64,000 nt of DNA from NCBI RefSeq assembly GCF_022690765.1, contig NZ_JALCZA010000014.1, forward strand, positions 30,165 through 94,164, given 5' to 3'. Origin of the DNA: Anaeromyxobacter oryzisoli. GTDB lineage: Bacteria > Myxococcota > Myxococcia > Myxococcales > Anaeromyxobacteraceae. Under the pieces are notes generated by a model. The model was not told where the DNA came from. It did not search any database and was given only the letters and a program-made list of their open reading frames with translations. The position numbers and the translations under genes were made by a program. Shown in pieces: positions 25,284 to 34,198 of the stretch (position 1 is the first letter of the stretch; every line of letters begins with the position of its first letter).

Positions 25284-26369
25284 TCACTTCGCCGCGGCGC
25301 TGGTCAGCGTCTTGTTGTTGTAGGTCTTCGTGTCGTGGCACGTCTTCGCGCACGAGCCGCCGTTCGGCAGCTTCGTGAAGCCGACCTTGAGCATCCAGCC
25401 CTTCGGGCCGTACGGCACGCCGTCGCGGATGTGGTGGTCCTGCTTCGACGCGTGGACCTCGTGACAGGCGCGGCACGTCCGGCCGCGCTCCCTGTTCACG
25501 TGCACGTAGTGGAGGTTGCGCGAGCCGTCCCGGAAGCCGGTGAGCGTGGTGGTCTCGGCCTCGGAGACGACCTTGTCGTTGTGGCAGCCGTAGCAGAGCG
25601 CGTAGAGCTTCCGGTCGTAGGGCGCGTAGAACTTCTCGGGGTACGGCGCCACCAGGAGGCGGAAGTTCTCGCCACCGTGGGTCCGGTGGCAGGCGGAGCA
25701 GTCCTTCGCCTTCACCGGGTCGTGCCACACCTTGTTCTCGTCCAGCCACTTCTTGAAGTTCGTCATGAGCCGCCCGTCATCGGTGGTCATGCCGTCCTTC
25801 GCGTGGCAGTTCACGCACAGGTCGAACGGCAGCGCGATGAGCAGCTTCTCGACGTTGGCCGCGTGCGGGTTGTGGCAGTTCGAGCACTTCTTGCCCGTCG
25901 TCACCGCGTCGTGCCTCACCTTCGCGGTGGTCACCTGCTGCTTGATGCCGGCGTGGCAGCGGGTGCACATGTCCACCATCTCGCTGGCGAGGAGGGCGGT
26001 CTCCACGGAGTTGTGCGGGTTGTGGCAGTCGGTGCACGCCTCGGCCGCCGGCACGTGCTTGTACTTCCGCGCCATCACGTCGCGCACGTCGTCGTGACAC
26101 TCGAAGCACTGCTCGTTCACGCTCGCGTGCCGGATCGGCCCCGGGTTCTTCGGATCGTTGTTCTGATGGCACACGCCGCAGTCGCCGCCCTCGAACGGTG
26201 CGTGCGAATGAAGCGCCTTGTCCTTCGGCAGGGGGGCGACGTCGGCGCCGCGACGGAGGGCCTGCTTCTTCACCTCCGTCTTCATCGGGGCCGCGTCCGC
26301 TCGCTGCGCGCCGAGGCCGAGGGAGATCGCGGCGAGAGCCGCCGCGAGGATCGGGAGCCGCTTGTCCAT
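25284..26369 (-). CDS. Ten-heme c-type cytochrome (doubled-CXXCH family)
   Basis: The 361-residue protein has a signal peptide (MDKRLPILAAALAAISLG, then AQRADA) and ten heme-binding motifs. These are CGVCH, CFECH, CTDCH, CTRCH, CSNCH, CVNCH, CSACH, CYGCH, CRACH, and a last CAKTCH with three residues between the cysteines. Motif spacing fits the doubled CXXCH family. It should be a periplasmic electron carrier or, with an unseen porin, part of an outer-membrane conduit; MtrA/DmsE decahemes have similar heme number and size. The ATG at 26369 follows GGAGTGG. It is the main gene of the block that splits dcw. Confidence 0.9.
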   Translation of the reverse strand: MDKRLPILAAALAAISLGLGAQRADAAPMKTEVKKQALRRGADVAPLPKDKALHSHAPFEGGDCGVCHQNNDPKNPGPIRHASVNEQCFECHDDVRDVMARKYKHVPAAEACTDCHNPHNSVETALLASEMVDMCTRCHAGIKQQVTTAKVRHDAVTTGKKCSNCHNPHAANVEKLLIALPFDLCVNCHAKDGMTTDDGRLMTNFKKWLDENKVWHDPVKAKDCSACHRTHGGENFRLLVAPYPEKFYAPYDRKLYALCYGCHNDKVVSEAETTTLTGFRDGSRNLHYVHVNRERGRTCRACHEVHASKQDHHIRDGVPYGPKGWMLKVGFTKLPNGGSCAKTCHDTKTYNNKTLTSAAAK

Positions 26370-26552
26370 TTCCACTCCGCTGCGAGGGGCCGGCCGCGCG
26401 TCGGCCTCTGCTCGTCCACTGTGGGGCACGCGCGTCGGGGACGAATCTTTGACTACATTGACGACCATCGGCCTTGATCCGGCCCAAGTGCGACGAAATT
26501 CACCACTCCGCGAACCGTCATCCGGCGTGGTGCCGGAATCCAGAATGCAAGC

Positions 26553-26903
26553 TCAGGAGCGCAGGAGCAATTTCCGGTTCCTGGAATTGTGCGGCGAATG
26601 GCAGGCGAGGCACTTCGTGCCATTCGTCCTCGGGTGAACGGCCCGGTCCATCTTCACCGGAGCCGAGCCGCTGAACTCGTCGTGGCACCCGAAGCACACG
26701 TCGTTGCCGGCCGAGGCCGGCCCGGGATTCTTCGAGTCATTTCGAGCGTGACACGTGTCGCACGCCCCCATCTCGAAAGGACCGTGCGAAGACGCCGCCT
26801 GCTCCCGAGGCAGCGGCGCGAGCCGGTCGTCGGCGCCGCGAGCGACCTGTGCAGCCAGCGCGAGCGCGGCGGCGGTGAGGAGAGGTGCGAAACGAACGCG
26901 CAT
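26553..26903 (-). CDS. Small three-heme c-type cytochrome
   Basis: The 116-residue protein has a cleavable signal peptide (RFAPLLTAAALALAAQVARG) and three CXXCH motifs (CDTCH, CFGCH, CLACH). Its N-terminal part, HGPFEMGACDTCHARNDSKN, is clearly related to HAPFEGGDCGVCHQNNDPKN of the ten-heme protein. It looks like a truncated or minimal version of the same fold. It would carry electrons in the periplasm. It is the first minus-strand gene of the block, with a GGAG site nine bases before the ATG. The 183-base gap to the ten-heme gene shows no other gene. Confidence 0.85.
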   Translation of the reverse strand: MRVRFAPLLTAAALALAAQVARGADDRLAPLPREQAASSHGPFEMGACDTCHARNDSKNPGPASAGNDVCFGCHDEFSGSAPVKMDRAVHPRTNGTKCLACHSPHNSRNRKLLLRS

Positions 26904-27176
26904 TCGATCTGCTCCGTGAGATTTCGAGTGCCCTGCCTCTCGACGTTCGAGGGAGCGAACTCATTTACACGAACACCCTGCCCGGGTCGATGTCGCGAAT
27001 CGCGCAGGCGCTTCCGGCTGGCTGCGGGCGGGGTGGATGCACTCCGGATGCCAGGACACAGAGTCGATCCGGTCGAAAACTTGCCAAGCCTGGAGGCTGG
27101 GGCATCCTGCACCCTCGGGTGATAGCGCCTGGAAGCGGTCGCGATCGGTGCGGCCGTGTGGGCGGGTGGAGCGGCG

Positions 27177-28028
27177 GTGGCGCGGGGTCCGAACCGACGA
27201 CGGGTGGACAGGGTTCCAGGGGAGCAACGGCGGCGGCTCGCCCGCGCGCTCGGGCTCGCCCTGCCCGCGATCGTGGCGGTGCTCGCGCTCGGCGGCGCCG
27301 GGTTCCTGGCCTGGCGCGTGGGGTTCGCCGGTGACCTCCTCCGCGTGAAGGAGCTCCGGTTCGAGGGGCTGCACCGCGCGACCGCCGCCGAGCTCGCGGA
27401 GCTCTCGCCGGCGCACGTCGGCGATCACCTCCTCTTCATCGATCCCGGCGCGATGGAGGCGGCCCTCCGGCGGCACCCGTGGGTCGCGCGGGCGGTGGTC
27501 CGCCGGCGCTGGCCCCCTGCGCTCGAGGTCACCGTGACGGAGCGCGAGCCCGCCGCCCTCGTCGATCTCGGCGGGCTGTACCTGGTGGACGCGCACGGCG
27601 AGGTGTTCAAGCGGGCGGCGCCGGGCGACGGGCTCGACCTGCCCCTCGTCACCGGCATCGACCGCGAGGACTGGACCGACCGCCGGGCGGAGTACGAGCC
27701 GCTGCTGGCGGCGGCGCTGGCCCTGCTCGGGCGCTGGTCGGAGCGGGGGCTCGGCGCGCTGGCGATCTCGGAGATCCACGTCGATCCCGACTACGGGACG
27801 ACGCTCTTCACGGCCGACGGCGCGGAGGTGCGGCTCGGCCAGGGTGACATCGAGGAGAAGCTGTCGCGCCTCTCGCGCGTTCTCTCGGCGCTCGACGCCG
27901 AGGGGCGGCGGGCGGAGGTGCTCCACCTCGACAACCGGCGGCGCCCGGAGTGGGTGGCCGTGCGGCTGGCGGGACGTGGCGGTGGGGACGGCGGTGATCC
28001 GCCCGGGCGCTCGGCGCCGGGGCGGTAG
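27177..28028 (+). CDS. ftsQ: Cell division protein FtsQ
   Basis: The 283-residue protein has a basic N-terminus and one membrane segment (ALPAIVAVLALGGAGFLAW). A POTRA domain starts at VKELRFEGLHRATAAEL, with HPWVARAVVRRRWPPALEVTV typical of FtsQ. The periplasmic beta domain includes EVRLGQGDIEEKLSRL. FtsQ links FtsL/FtsB to the divisome. I prefer the GTG at 27177 because TGGAG lies five bases upstream; GTG 27156 would add seven residues. The cytochrome block is divergent, so ftsQ needs its own promoter in 26904-27176, where I see only weak -35/-10 candidates. Confidence 0.88.
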   Translation: MARGPNRRRVDRVPGEQRRRLARALGLALPAIVAVLALGGAGFLAWRVGFAGDLLRVKELRFEGLHRATAAELAELSPAHVGDHLLFIDPGAMEAALRRHPWVARAVVRRRWPPALEVTVTEREPAALVDLGGLYLVDAHGEVFKRAAPGDGLDLPLVTGIDREDWTDRRAEYEPLLAAALALLGRWSERGLGALAISEIHVDPDYGTTLFTADGAEVRLGQGDIEEKLSRLSRVLSALDAEGRRAEVLHLDNRRRPEWVAVRLAGRGGGDGGDPPGRSAPGR

Positions 28029-28041
28029 GTGGTGGCAGGCT

Positions 28042-28067
28042 CCGGGGCACGCGGCCGCGCGCCCCGG
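28042..28067 (+). other. Hairpin in the ftsQ-ftsA spacer
   Basis: CCGGGGC (28042-28048) pairs with GCCCCGG (28061-28067) around a twelve-base loop. It lies in the 111-base ftsQ-ftsA gap. No U-run follows; it may tune mRNA processing. Confidence 0.35.
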
Positions 28068-28139
28068 GGCGGCACGGAGGGTCCGAGAGGGCCCGTCGGG
28101 TGAGCGCGAGAGCGCGACACGCCCGGAGAGGTGGTGGTC

Positions 28140-29372
28140 ATGGCGAAGAGCGGCGACATCCTCGTCGGCCTGGACATCGGCACGACGAAGATCTGCGCCA
28201 TCGTCGGCGAGGTGACCGACGAGGGCGCGATCGACATCATCGGCATCGGCTCGCACCCGTCGAAGGGGCTGCGGAAGGGCGTGGTCGTCAACATCGACGC
28301 CACCGTCGCCTCGATCAAGCGCGCGATCGAGGAGGCCGAGCACATGGCGGGGTGCGAGATCACCACCGTCTACACGGGGATCGCCGGCGGGCACATCAAG
28401 GCGTTCCCGTCGCACGGCGTCGTCGCGGTGAAGGACAAGGAGGTCCGCCAGCAGGACGTGGACCGCGTGATCGACCAGGCCAAGGCGGTGGCGATCCCCC
28501 TCGACCGCGAGGTGATCCACGTCCTGCCCCAGGAGTACGTGGTCGACGACCAGGACGGCGTGAAGGAGCCGGTCGGGATGAGCGGCGTCCGCCTGGAGGC
28601 GAAGGCGCTCATCGTCACCGGCGCGGTCTCGTCCGCCCAGAACATCGTGAAGTGCGCCCAGCGCACCGGCCTGAACGTCGCGGACATCGTGCTCCAGCCC
28701 CTCGCCTCGTCCCTCGCCACCCTGAGCGAGGACGAGAAGGAGCTCGGCGTCTGCCTGGTGGACATCGGCGGCGGCACGACCGACATCGCGATCTTCCACA
28801 ACGGCGCGATCCAGCACACGGCCGTCATCTCGCTCGGCGGCAACCACCTCACGAACGACGTGGCCGTCGGGCTCCGCACGCCCACGCACGAGGCGGAGCG
28901 GCTCAAGAAGCAGTACGGCTGCGCGATGGCGTCGATGGTCGAGAAGTCCGAGACGATCGAGGTCCCGAGCGTGGGCGGGGGCTCCCCGCGCGTCCTCTCC
29001 CGACACATCCTCGCCGAGATCGTGGAGCCGCGCGTCGAGGAGATCTTCATGCTCGTCCAGCACGAGATCCAGAAGTGCGGGATGGAGGAGATCCTCGCCT
29101 CCGGCGTGGTGATCACCGGCGGCTCGACGCTGCTCGCCGGGATGCCGGAGATGGCGGAGGAGGTCCTCGGGGTGCCGGTCCGGCGCGGGCTGCCCCGGTC
29201 CATCGGCGGGCTCGTGGACGTGGTGAAGAGCCCGATGTACGCCACCGCGGTGGGGCTGGTGATCTTCGGGGCGCAGCAGCAGGACGCGAGCCCGTACTTC
29301 AAGATCCGCGACGAGAACGTGTACCGCAAGGTGAAGGGCCGCATGAAGGAGTGGCTCGGGCAGATCTTCTAG
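28140..29372 (+). CDS. ftsA: Cell division protein FtsA
   Basis: The 410-residue actin-fold ATPase begins GDILVGLDIGTTKICAIVGE, the phosphate-1 loop. It has the SHS2 1C domain, then LVDIGGGTTDIAIFHNG (phosphate 2) and VVITGGSTLLAGM (adenosine loop). The C-terminus ends in a basic helix (KVKGRMKEWLGQIF), the membrane-targeting sequence. It anchors FtsZ to the membrane. The ATG at 28140 follows GGAGAGG eight bases upstream; an upstream GTG would add three residues. ftsZ begins 18 bases after its stop. Confidence 0.96.
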   Translation: MAKSGDILVGLDIGTTKICAIVGEVTDEGAIDIIGIGSHPSKGLRKGVVVNIDATVASIKRAIEEAEHMAGCEITTVYTGIAGGHIKAFPSHGVVAVKDKEVRQQDVDRVIDQAKAVAIPLDREVIHVLPQEYVVDDQDGVKEPVGMSGVRLEAKALIVTGAVSSAQNIVKCAQRTGLNVADIVLQPLASSLATLSEDEKELGVCLVDIGGGTTDIAIFHNGAIQHTAVISLGGNHLTNDVAVGLRTPTHEAERLKKQYGCAMASMVEKSETIEVPSVGGGSPRVLSRHILAEIVEPRVEEIFMLVQHEIQKCGMEEILASGVVITGGSTLLAGMPEMAEEVLGVPVRRGLPRSIGGLVDVVKSPMYATAVGLVIFGAQQQDASPYFKIRDENVYRKVKGRMKEWLGQIF

Positions 29373-29390
29373 CCGGCGGGGGCGACGGAC

Positions 29391-30605
29391 ATGATCGAGT
29401 ACACGGACAAGCAGGACGCGGCGAAGATCAAGGTGATCGGCGTCGGCGGCGGCGGCGGGAACGCCATCAACACGATGGTCGCGGCCCGGCTCGAGGGGGT
29501 CGAGTTCATCGCCGCCAACACCGACGTGCAGGCGCTCGCCGCGAACAAGGCGAGCGTGAAGATCCAGCTCGGCAAGAGCGCCTCCCGCGGGCTCGGCGCC
29601 GGGGCGAACCCGGAGGTGGGCCGGACCGCCGCCCTCGAGGAGCGCGATCAGATCGCCGGGGCGCTCGAGGGCGCCGACATGGTGTTCGTCACCGCCGGCA
29701 TGGGCGGCGGCACCGGCACGGGCGGGGCCCCCGTCGTCGCCGATCTCGCGAAGACCACCGGCGCGCTCACGGTCGGCGTGGTCACGAAGCCCTTCCTCTT
29801 CGAGGGGAACCGGCGCCGCAAGCAGGCCGAGGCCGGCATCGCCGAGCTCGCCGCGGCGGTGGACACCCTCATCGTGATCCCGAACCAGCGGCTCCTCGCC
29901 GTGGCCGGGGAGAACATGTCCCTCGCCGACGCGTTCAAGCGCGCCGACGAGGTGCTCCTCAACGCGGTGCAGGGCATCTCGGACCTCATCACGGTCCACG
30001 GCATCGTGAACGTGGACTTCGCCGACGTCCGGACCATCATGAGCGGCCAGGGGATGGCGCTCATGGGCACCGGCCGCGCCGCGGGCGACCGCCGCGCCAT
30101 GGAGGCGATGCAGGCCGCGATCAGCTCGCCGCTCCTCGAGGACGTGACCCTCGACGGCGCGACCGGGCTCCTCGTGAACATCACGGGCGGGCCGGAGCTC
30201 ACGCTGAACGAGGTGAACGAGGCGGTGACGATGGCGCAGTCCGCCGCCGACGCCGAGGCGAACATCATCTTCGGGTCCGTGATCGACGAGCGCCTCGGCG
30301 ACGAGGTGAAGATCACCGTGATCGCGACCGGGTTCCAGGGGCGCGAGGAGCGGAGCCGCGCGCTGGCGCGCCAGCCCGCCGAGGCGCGTGCGCCGGCGAC
30401 GATCCGCACCGTGCCGCCGCCGCTCCCCGTCGAGGCGAAGCCCCGGGAGCCCATCCGGCTCCAGACCGTCGCGCCGGCGACCGTCCCGGTGCGCGCGTCC
30501 GTCTCCCCCGCCCGGCGCGACCTCGCGTCCTTCACGCCGGCGGACGAGGATCAGTACGACATCCCCGCCTTCCTGCGGCGGGGCGGGACGACGCCGAGGG
30601 AGTAG
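29391..30605 (+). CDS. ftsZ: Cell division GTPase FtsZ
   Basis: The 404-residue tubulin-like GTPase has the N-terminal [15 protein letters not shown] loop and NTD at about 44-46. The tubulin signature GGGTGTG spans residues 105-111, and the synergy-loop residues are [12 protein letters not shown] variable Pro/Ala-rich linker follows from about residue 320. The conserved C-terminal peptide DIPAFLRR near the end binds FtsA and ZipA/SepF-type partners. It polymerises into the Z-ring. It is the last recognisable gene of this division cluster. Confidence 0.98.
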   Translation: MIEYTDKQDAAKIKVIGVGGGGGNAINTMVAARLEGVEFIAANTDVQALAANKASVKIQLGKSASRGLGAGANPEVGRTAALEERDQIAGALEGADMVFVTAGMGGGTGTGGAPVVADLAKTTGALTVGVVTKPFLFEGNRRRKQAEAGIAELAAAVDTLIVIPNQRLLAVAGENMSLADAFKRADEVLLNAVQGISDLITVHGIVNVDFADVRTIMSGQGMALMGTGRAAGDRRAMEAMQAAISSPLLEDVTLDGATGLLVNITGGPELTLNEVNEAVTMAQSAADAEANIIFGSVIDERLGDEVKITVIATGFQGREERSRALARQPAEARAPATIRTVPPPLPVEAKPREPIRLQTVAPATVPVRASVSPARRDLASFTPADEDQYDIPAFLRRGGTTPRE

Positions 30606-30959
30606 GGCCGGCGATAGCGCAGGCAGCCGGAGCCCGGATCCCACGCGCGTCCCTGCCCGTACGCCATCCTCCGCTCCCCACCCCGGGGACGGGGGTGGGG
30701 CGCGGCGGGCGGCGAAGCGCCGTCCTCCGATTCGGGCGCCCGCTCTCGTCCTTGCGGCTGCGTGACAGTCCGTCAAGTCGCCGCGTGCTGCGAGCGCATC
30801 GCAGGCCGGTGGAATGGCCTCCGGGGAAGATGGGGCTCGGCGGGCGGGGCGACCCTCTTCGGGTCCAATGATGCGGCGGCGCCCGCCGCGTCCGGCGGCC
30901 TCTATGTACCGAGGGTTCGCCATGGCCAACGGCGAGCGCCCTCGGGAGGAGGCTCACGC
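30606..30959 (+). other. ftsZ-reductase spacer with a GC hairpin
   Basis: This gap of 354 bases shows no credible gene. CCCCACCCC (30676-30684) pairs perfectly with GGGGTGGGG (30692-30700), 71 bases after the ftsZ stop. Without a U-run it is only a possible terminator. The end of the gap holds GGAGGAGG, the ribosome site of the following pseudogene. Confidence 0.5.
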
Positions 30960-31589
30960 ATGTCCAAGCTGACGCTGACCACCTTCGTCACGCTCGACGG
31001 CGTCATGCAGGCGCCCGGCGGACCCCGGGAAGACCGGAGCGGCGCGTTCCTCCACGGCGGATGGGTCATTCCCCTCGCCGACGCCGACTTCGGCGGCTTC
31101 ATGGTCGAGGTGTTCTCGCGGGCCGGCGCGTTCCTCCTGGGGCGGGGGACCTACGAGATCTTCGCGAAGCACTGGCCGCGCGTCACCGACCCGGCGAACC
31201 CCATCGCCACCGCGCTCAACCGGCTCCCCAAGTAGGTCGCCTCGCGAACCCTGGGCCGCCTCGACTGGAGCGGGTGCACGCTCGTCCGAGACGTGCCTGC
31301 AGAGGTCGCGCGGCTGAAGCGCGAGGACGGCCCCGAGCTCCAGGTCCACGGCAGCCCCGGTCTCGCGCAGACGCTGCTCGAGTACGAGCTCGTCGACGAG
31401 CTCAACCTGCTGCAGTTCCCGGTCGTCCTCGGCGCGGGCAAGCGGCTCTTCGGCTCCGGCGCGATCCCGACGGCGTTCCAGCTCCTCGCCACGCGAGCGA
31501 CGAGCAAGGGGATCCTCATCAGCACCTACCGGACCGCCGGCCGACCGACCTACGGCTCGGCGGAGCTCGAGGCCAGTGAGCACGCGTGA
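30960..31589 (+). pseudogene. DHFR/RibD C-terminal-domain reductase, interrupted by an in-frame TAG
   Basis: The frame from ATG 30960 encodes [20 protein letters not shown], then [16 protein letters not shown] and ALNRLPK, followed by TAG at 31233-31235. The same frame continues without shift: VASRTLGRLDWSGCTL, HGSPGLAQTLLEYELVDELN and FPVVLGAGKRLFG up to the TGA at 31587-31589. Family members normally read PKYVAS here, so a TAC or TAT codon probably became TAG. Total length (209 codons) is normal for this reductase family. GGAGGAGG precedes the start. It could be a nonsense pseudogene, a read-through gene or a sequencing error. Confidence 0.8.
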
Positions 31590-31708
31590 CGGCCCCGGCC
31601 GGCGGGCCCATGAGCTCCGCGGCCCCGGCGACGCCGTCCGGTCGCCCCCGTGCTCAGGATGGGCCCGCGAACGGACTCGCCCGCTCGCTCCGGGACTGCG
31701 GTGCCGCC

Positions 31709-32878
31709 CTACCCCGGGACCCTGATCACGTCGTCCGCGAGCGCCGTGATCTTCTCGCCGCCGGCGGGCGTCACGGCCCAGGTGTTCTCGATCCCGACCG
31801 CCCCGAGCCCCGGGAACACGAACTTGGGCTCGACGGCCACGATCTGCCCCTCGACGAGCGGCGCCGCGAACCCCGGCGCGAGCACCGGCAGCTCGTCCAG
31901 CTCGAGCCCGACGCCGTGCCCCACGAACCGGGTCTGGTCGCCCGGGGGCCCCATGAACCGATCGCCGAGCCCCGCCGCCTCGGCGCGGGCGCGGGCGCGC
32001 TCCCAGAGCGCCTCGCAGATCACCCCGGGGCGGAGCGCGCCGGCCACCTCGGCCTGGATCTCGAGCGCGACCTGGAAGGCGCGCTCCAGCTCCGGCGCGA
32101 GGGCGCCCACCACCGCGATGCGGGTCATGTCCACGACATACCCGCCGAACACCCCCGTGAAGTCGAGCAGCACCGGCTCGCCCGCGGCGATGACCCGGGC
32201 GGACGCGCCCTGCGGGTAGGCCGCGCCGAGCCCGGCGCCCACCACCGGCCCGTCGAAGTAGCCGGGCGTCGCCGCGCTCGCGCCGGCGGCGACGATCCCG
32301 ACGAACAGCTCGGAGTTGAAGCCGCGCAGGCGCGGGGTCCCCATGCCCCCGGCGCGCCGGAGCCGCAGCTCGAGCTCGGCGGAGACGTCGAGCTCGCGGA
32401 CGCCGGCGCGGAGGAAGCGCGGCACCTCGGCGAAGGCCGCCGCGATGCGCCGGCCGCCGTCCTTCAGGATCTCCCGCTCGGCGGCGGACTTCACCGATCG
32501 CTGCTCGCGGAGGGCGCCCGAGATGTCCACGAGCTTCGCCGCGGGGAGCTGCCTGCGCCACCAGTCGAGGGTCGCCTGCGGCACGGCGTCGAAGGTCGCG
32601 CCGACCTGGCCCGCCGCGCCGAGCGCGGCCGCGAGCTCCCTCGACGGCGGGAACGGCCGCACGTCGGAGATCGCCGCCTCGCTCCGCGCCCGCGCGACCG
32701 ACTTGCGGACGAGGAGGACCGGGGCCCCGCTCGCCGGGACCCAGAGCGCGCCGTTCTGGCGGGTGCCGGTCAGGTAGAGGACGTCCACCGCGTGGAGGAG
32801 GAGCGCCCCCGAGAGCCCGCGCCCCCGCAGCGTCTCCTGCAGCCGACCGATCCGCTCCGCGTGCTCCCGAGACTCCAT
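31709..32878 (-). CDS. M24 family metallopeptidase (Xaa-Pro aminopeptidase-like)
   Basis: The 389-residue protein has a creatinase-like N-domain (residues 1-130) and a pita-bread catalytic domain. The five metal ligands of M24 are all in place: Asp239 (LLDFTG), Asp250 (VVDMTR), His321 (GHGVGLELDE), Glu350 (AVEPKFV) and Glu364 (GIENTW). It probably removes N-terminal residues from X-Pro peptides in the cytoplasm, since no signal peptide is seen. It converges with the pseudogene and is single-gene in layout. A repeat element occupies the 300 bases upstream. Confidence 0.9.
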   Translation of the reverse strand: MESREHAERIGRLQETLRGRGLSGALLLHAVDVLYLTGTRQNGALWVPASGAPVLLVRKSVARARSEAAISDVRPFPPSRELAAALGAAGQVGATFDAVPQATLDWWRRQLPAAKLVDISGALREQRSVKSAAEREILKDGGRRIAAAFAEVPRFLRAGVRELDVSAELELRLRRAGGMGTPRLRGFNSELFVGIVAAGASAATPGYFDGPVVGAGLGAAYPQGASARVIAAGEPVLLDFTGVFGGYVVDMTRIAVVGALAPELERAFQVALEIQAEVAGALRPGVICEALWERARARAEAAGLGDRFMGPPGDQTRFVGHGVGLELDELPVLAPGFAAPLVEGQIVAVEPKFVFPGLGAVGIENTWAVTPAGGEKITALADDVIRVPG

Positions 32879-32978
32879 GCGTTGGCTCCTCGCCGGGGTG
32901 GATCACGGAGCGTGCCGGATCGCGGACGCGAAAGGAAGCCGCACCTCCGGTTGGGGGCGACGGCTACCCGCGGAGCGA

Positions 32979-33184
32979 CCGTGCCCGAACGCGAACGCGC
33001 GAACCCGTACCCGTCACCGTACCCGTCACCGTGCCCGTGACCGTTCCCGTATCCGTGCCCGCATCCCGCGTCCCGTGTCCCCTGGCCCGAGTCTCCGTCG
33101 GTTTACGGGAACCGGGCTACGGGCCACGGGATCCGGTTCACGGGTCACGGGGAGACCGGTGACGGTGACGGGCACGGTTCACGG
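32979..33184 (-). repeat. Dispersed CCCGTG/CACGGG element, full inverted copy
   Basis: Read on the minus strand, this copy of about 206 bases begins CCGTGAACCGTGCCC and has CCGTGACCCGTGAACCGG. It then has GGCCAGGGGACACGGG and several GGTGACGGGTACGG units before ending in TTCGCG words. It is the longest copy because the right-arm units are reiterated. Its first bases overlap the end of the esterase gene: the TGA of CCGTGAACC is the esterase stop codon. It fills the gap to the M24 gene. Confidence 0.85.
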
Positions 33185-34198
33185 TGTGGCGAGGGCGCGG
33201 CCCTCCTGGAATTTCCTCGCGATGGCGCGGACCGACGCCTCGTACCGGTAGCTCGTGCCCTGGTGCCCGTCCTCGAACTCCTCGTGCAGGACCTCGACGC
33301 CGCCGGCGCGGAGGCTCTCGACCACCATCCGCGCCCCCCAGCGGAGGTGGTACTCGTCGCGCGTGCCGCAGTCCACGAACACCGTCGCGAGCCGCCGGTA
33401 GCGCTCGATGGCCTGCGGCACGTAGCGGACGGGATCCTCGGCGAGCCAGCGCGCCCACACCTCGGGCCGGAGCCGGCCGGTCTCGCGCTCGAACGGGAGC
33501 GCGAGGCCGAGCGGCTCGTCCGGATCGGGCGAGTAGTGCGCCGCCATGGCGAGCACGTTCAGCACCGGGTGATCGCCCCCGGCCATCTTCGTCGCTCGCG
33601 CGCGCCGCTTCAGCTCCGCGAGCCAGGCGGCCGGGCTCTCCGCGGCGAGGAGCGCCCCCGCCGCCACCGGCAGCTCGCCGAGGTAGCAGTACTCGAAGGC
33701 GGCGTCGCCGGAGTGGCAGGCGACGTGCGCGAACACCTCGGGGCGGTCGCGCCCCATCCTGAGGGCGCCGTAGCCGCCGGAGCTCTTCCCCACGATCGCC
33801 CGCGCCTCGCGCCGCGGGACCGCGCCGAAGCGCGCCTCCACGAAGGAGACCACGTCATCCGCCACGTAGTCCTGGTATCGGCCCACGGCGGGGGAGTTGA
33901 TCCACTGGGTGCCGCCGAGGCCGGTGAAGCCGTCCGGGAAGACGGCGAGGAACGGCGGCACCGCCCCCGACTCGACGAGGGCGCCGAGGCGATCCGGGAC
34001 GGTCGGCTGGAACGGGCCGGCGCTGGTCCAGCCGCGCGCGGTGCCGGTGAACCCGTGCAGGAAGTAGATGGCCGGGAGCGGTCCGCCGTCGTGGCCGGGC
34101 GGGCGCCAGACGAGCAGCGGCCGCCGCGCGGGATCGCCGAGCGGGTTCCCGGCGAGCGCGGGGGAGTCGATCTCGACCTCGATCATCTGGCCGGACAT
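33179..34198 (-). CDS. Alpha/beta-hydrolase esterase (esterase D/tributyrin type)
   Basis: The 339-residue protein has an alpha/beta-hydrolase core. YFLHGFTGTARGW supplies the oxyanion-hole region, GKSSGG gives the nucleophile Ser139, and EDGHQGTSY near the end gives the catalytic His312. FVDCGTRDEYH is the likely acid region. No signal peptide is evident. Such enzymes hydrolyse carboxyl or S-formylglutathione-like esters; the substrate here is unknown. The stop codon is part of the adjacent repeat element, so the native C-terminus may have been altered by repeat insertion. The start at 34198 gives an immediate strand. Confidence 0.8.
   Translation of the reverse strand: MSGQMIEVEIDSPALAGNPLGDPARRPLLVWRPPGHDGGPLPAIYFLHGFTGTARGWTSAGPFQPTVPDRLGALVESGAVPPFLAVFPDGFTGLGGTQWINSPAVGRYQDYVADDVVSFVEARFGAVPRREARAIVGKSSGGYGALRMGRDRPEVFAHVACHSGDAAFEYCYLGELPVAAGALLAAESPAAWLAELKRRARATKMAGGDHPVLNVLAMAAHYSPDPDEPLGLALPFERETGRLRPEVWARWLAEDPVRYVPQAIERYRRLATVFVDCGTRDEYHLRWGARMVVESLRAGGVEVLHEEFEDGHQGTSYRYEASVRAIARKFQEGRALATP

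Noticed and set aside
25270..25749. A second minus-strand frame overlapping the ten-heme gene
   Set aside because: Out-of-frame shadow without CXXCH motifs; the ten-heme frame is clearly coding.
30960..31589. Two separate genes on either side of TAG 31233
   Set aside because: The second half lacks its own ribosome site and continues the same fold in the same frame, so one interrupted gene is simpler.
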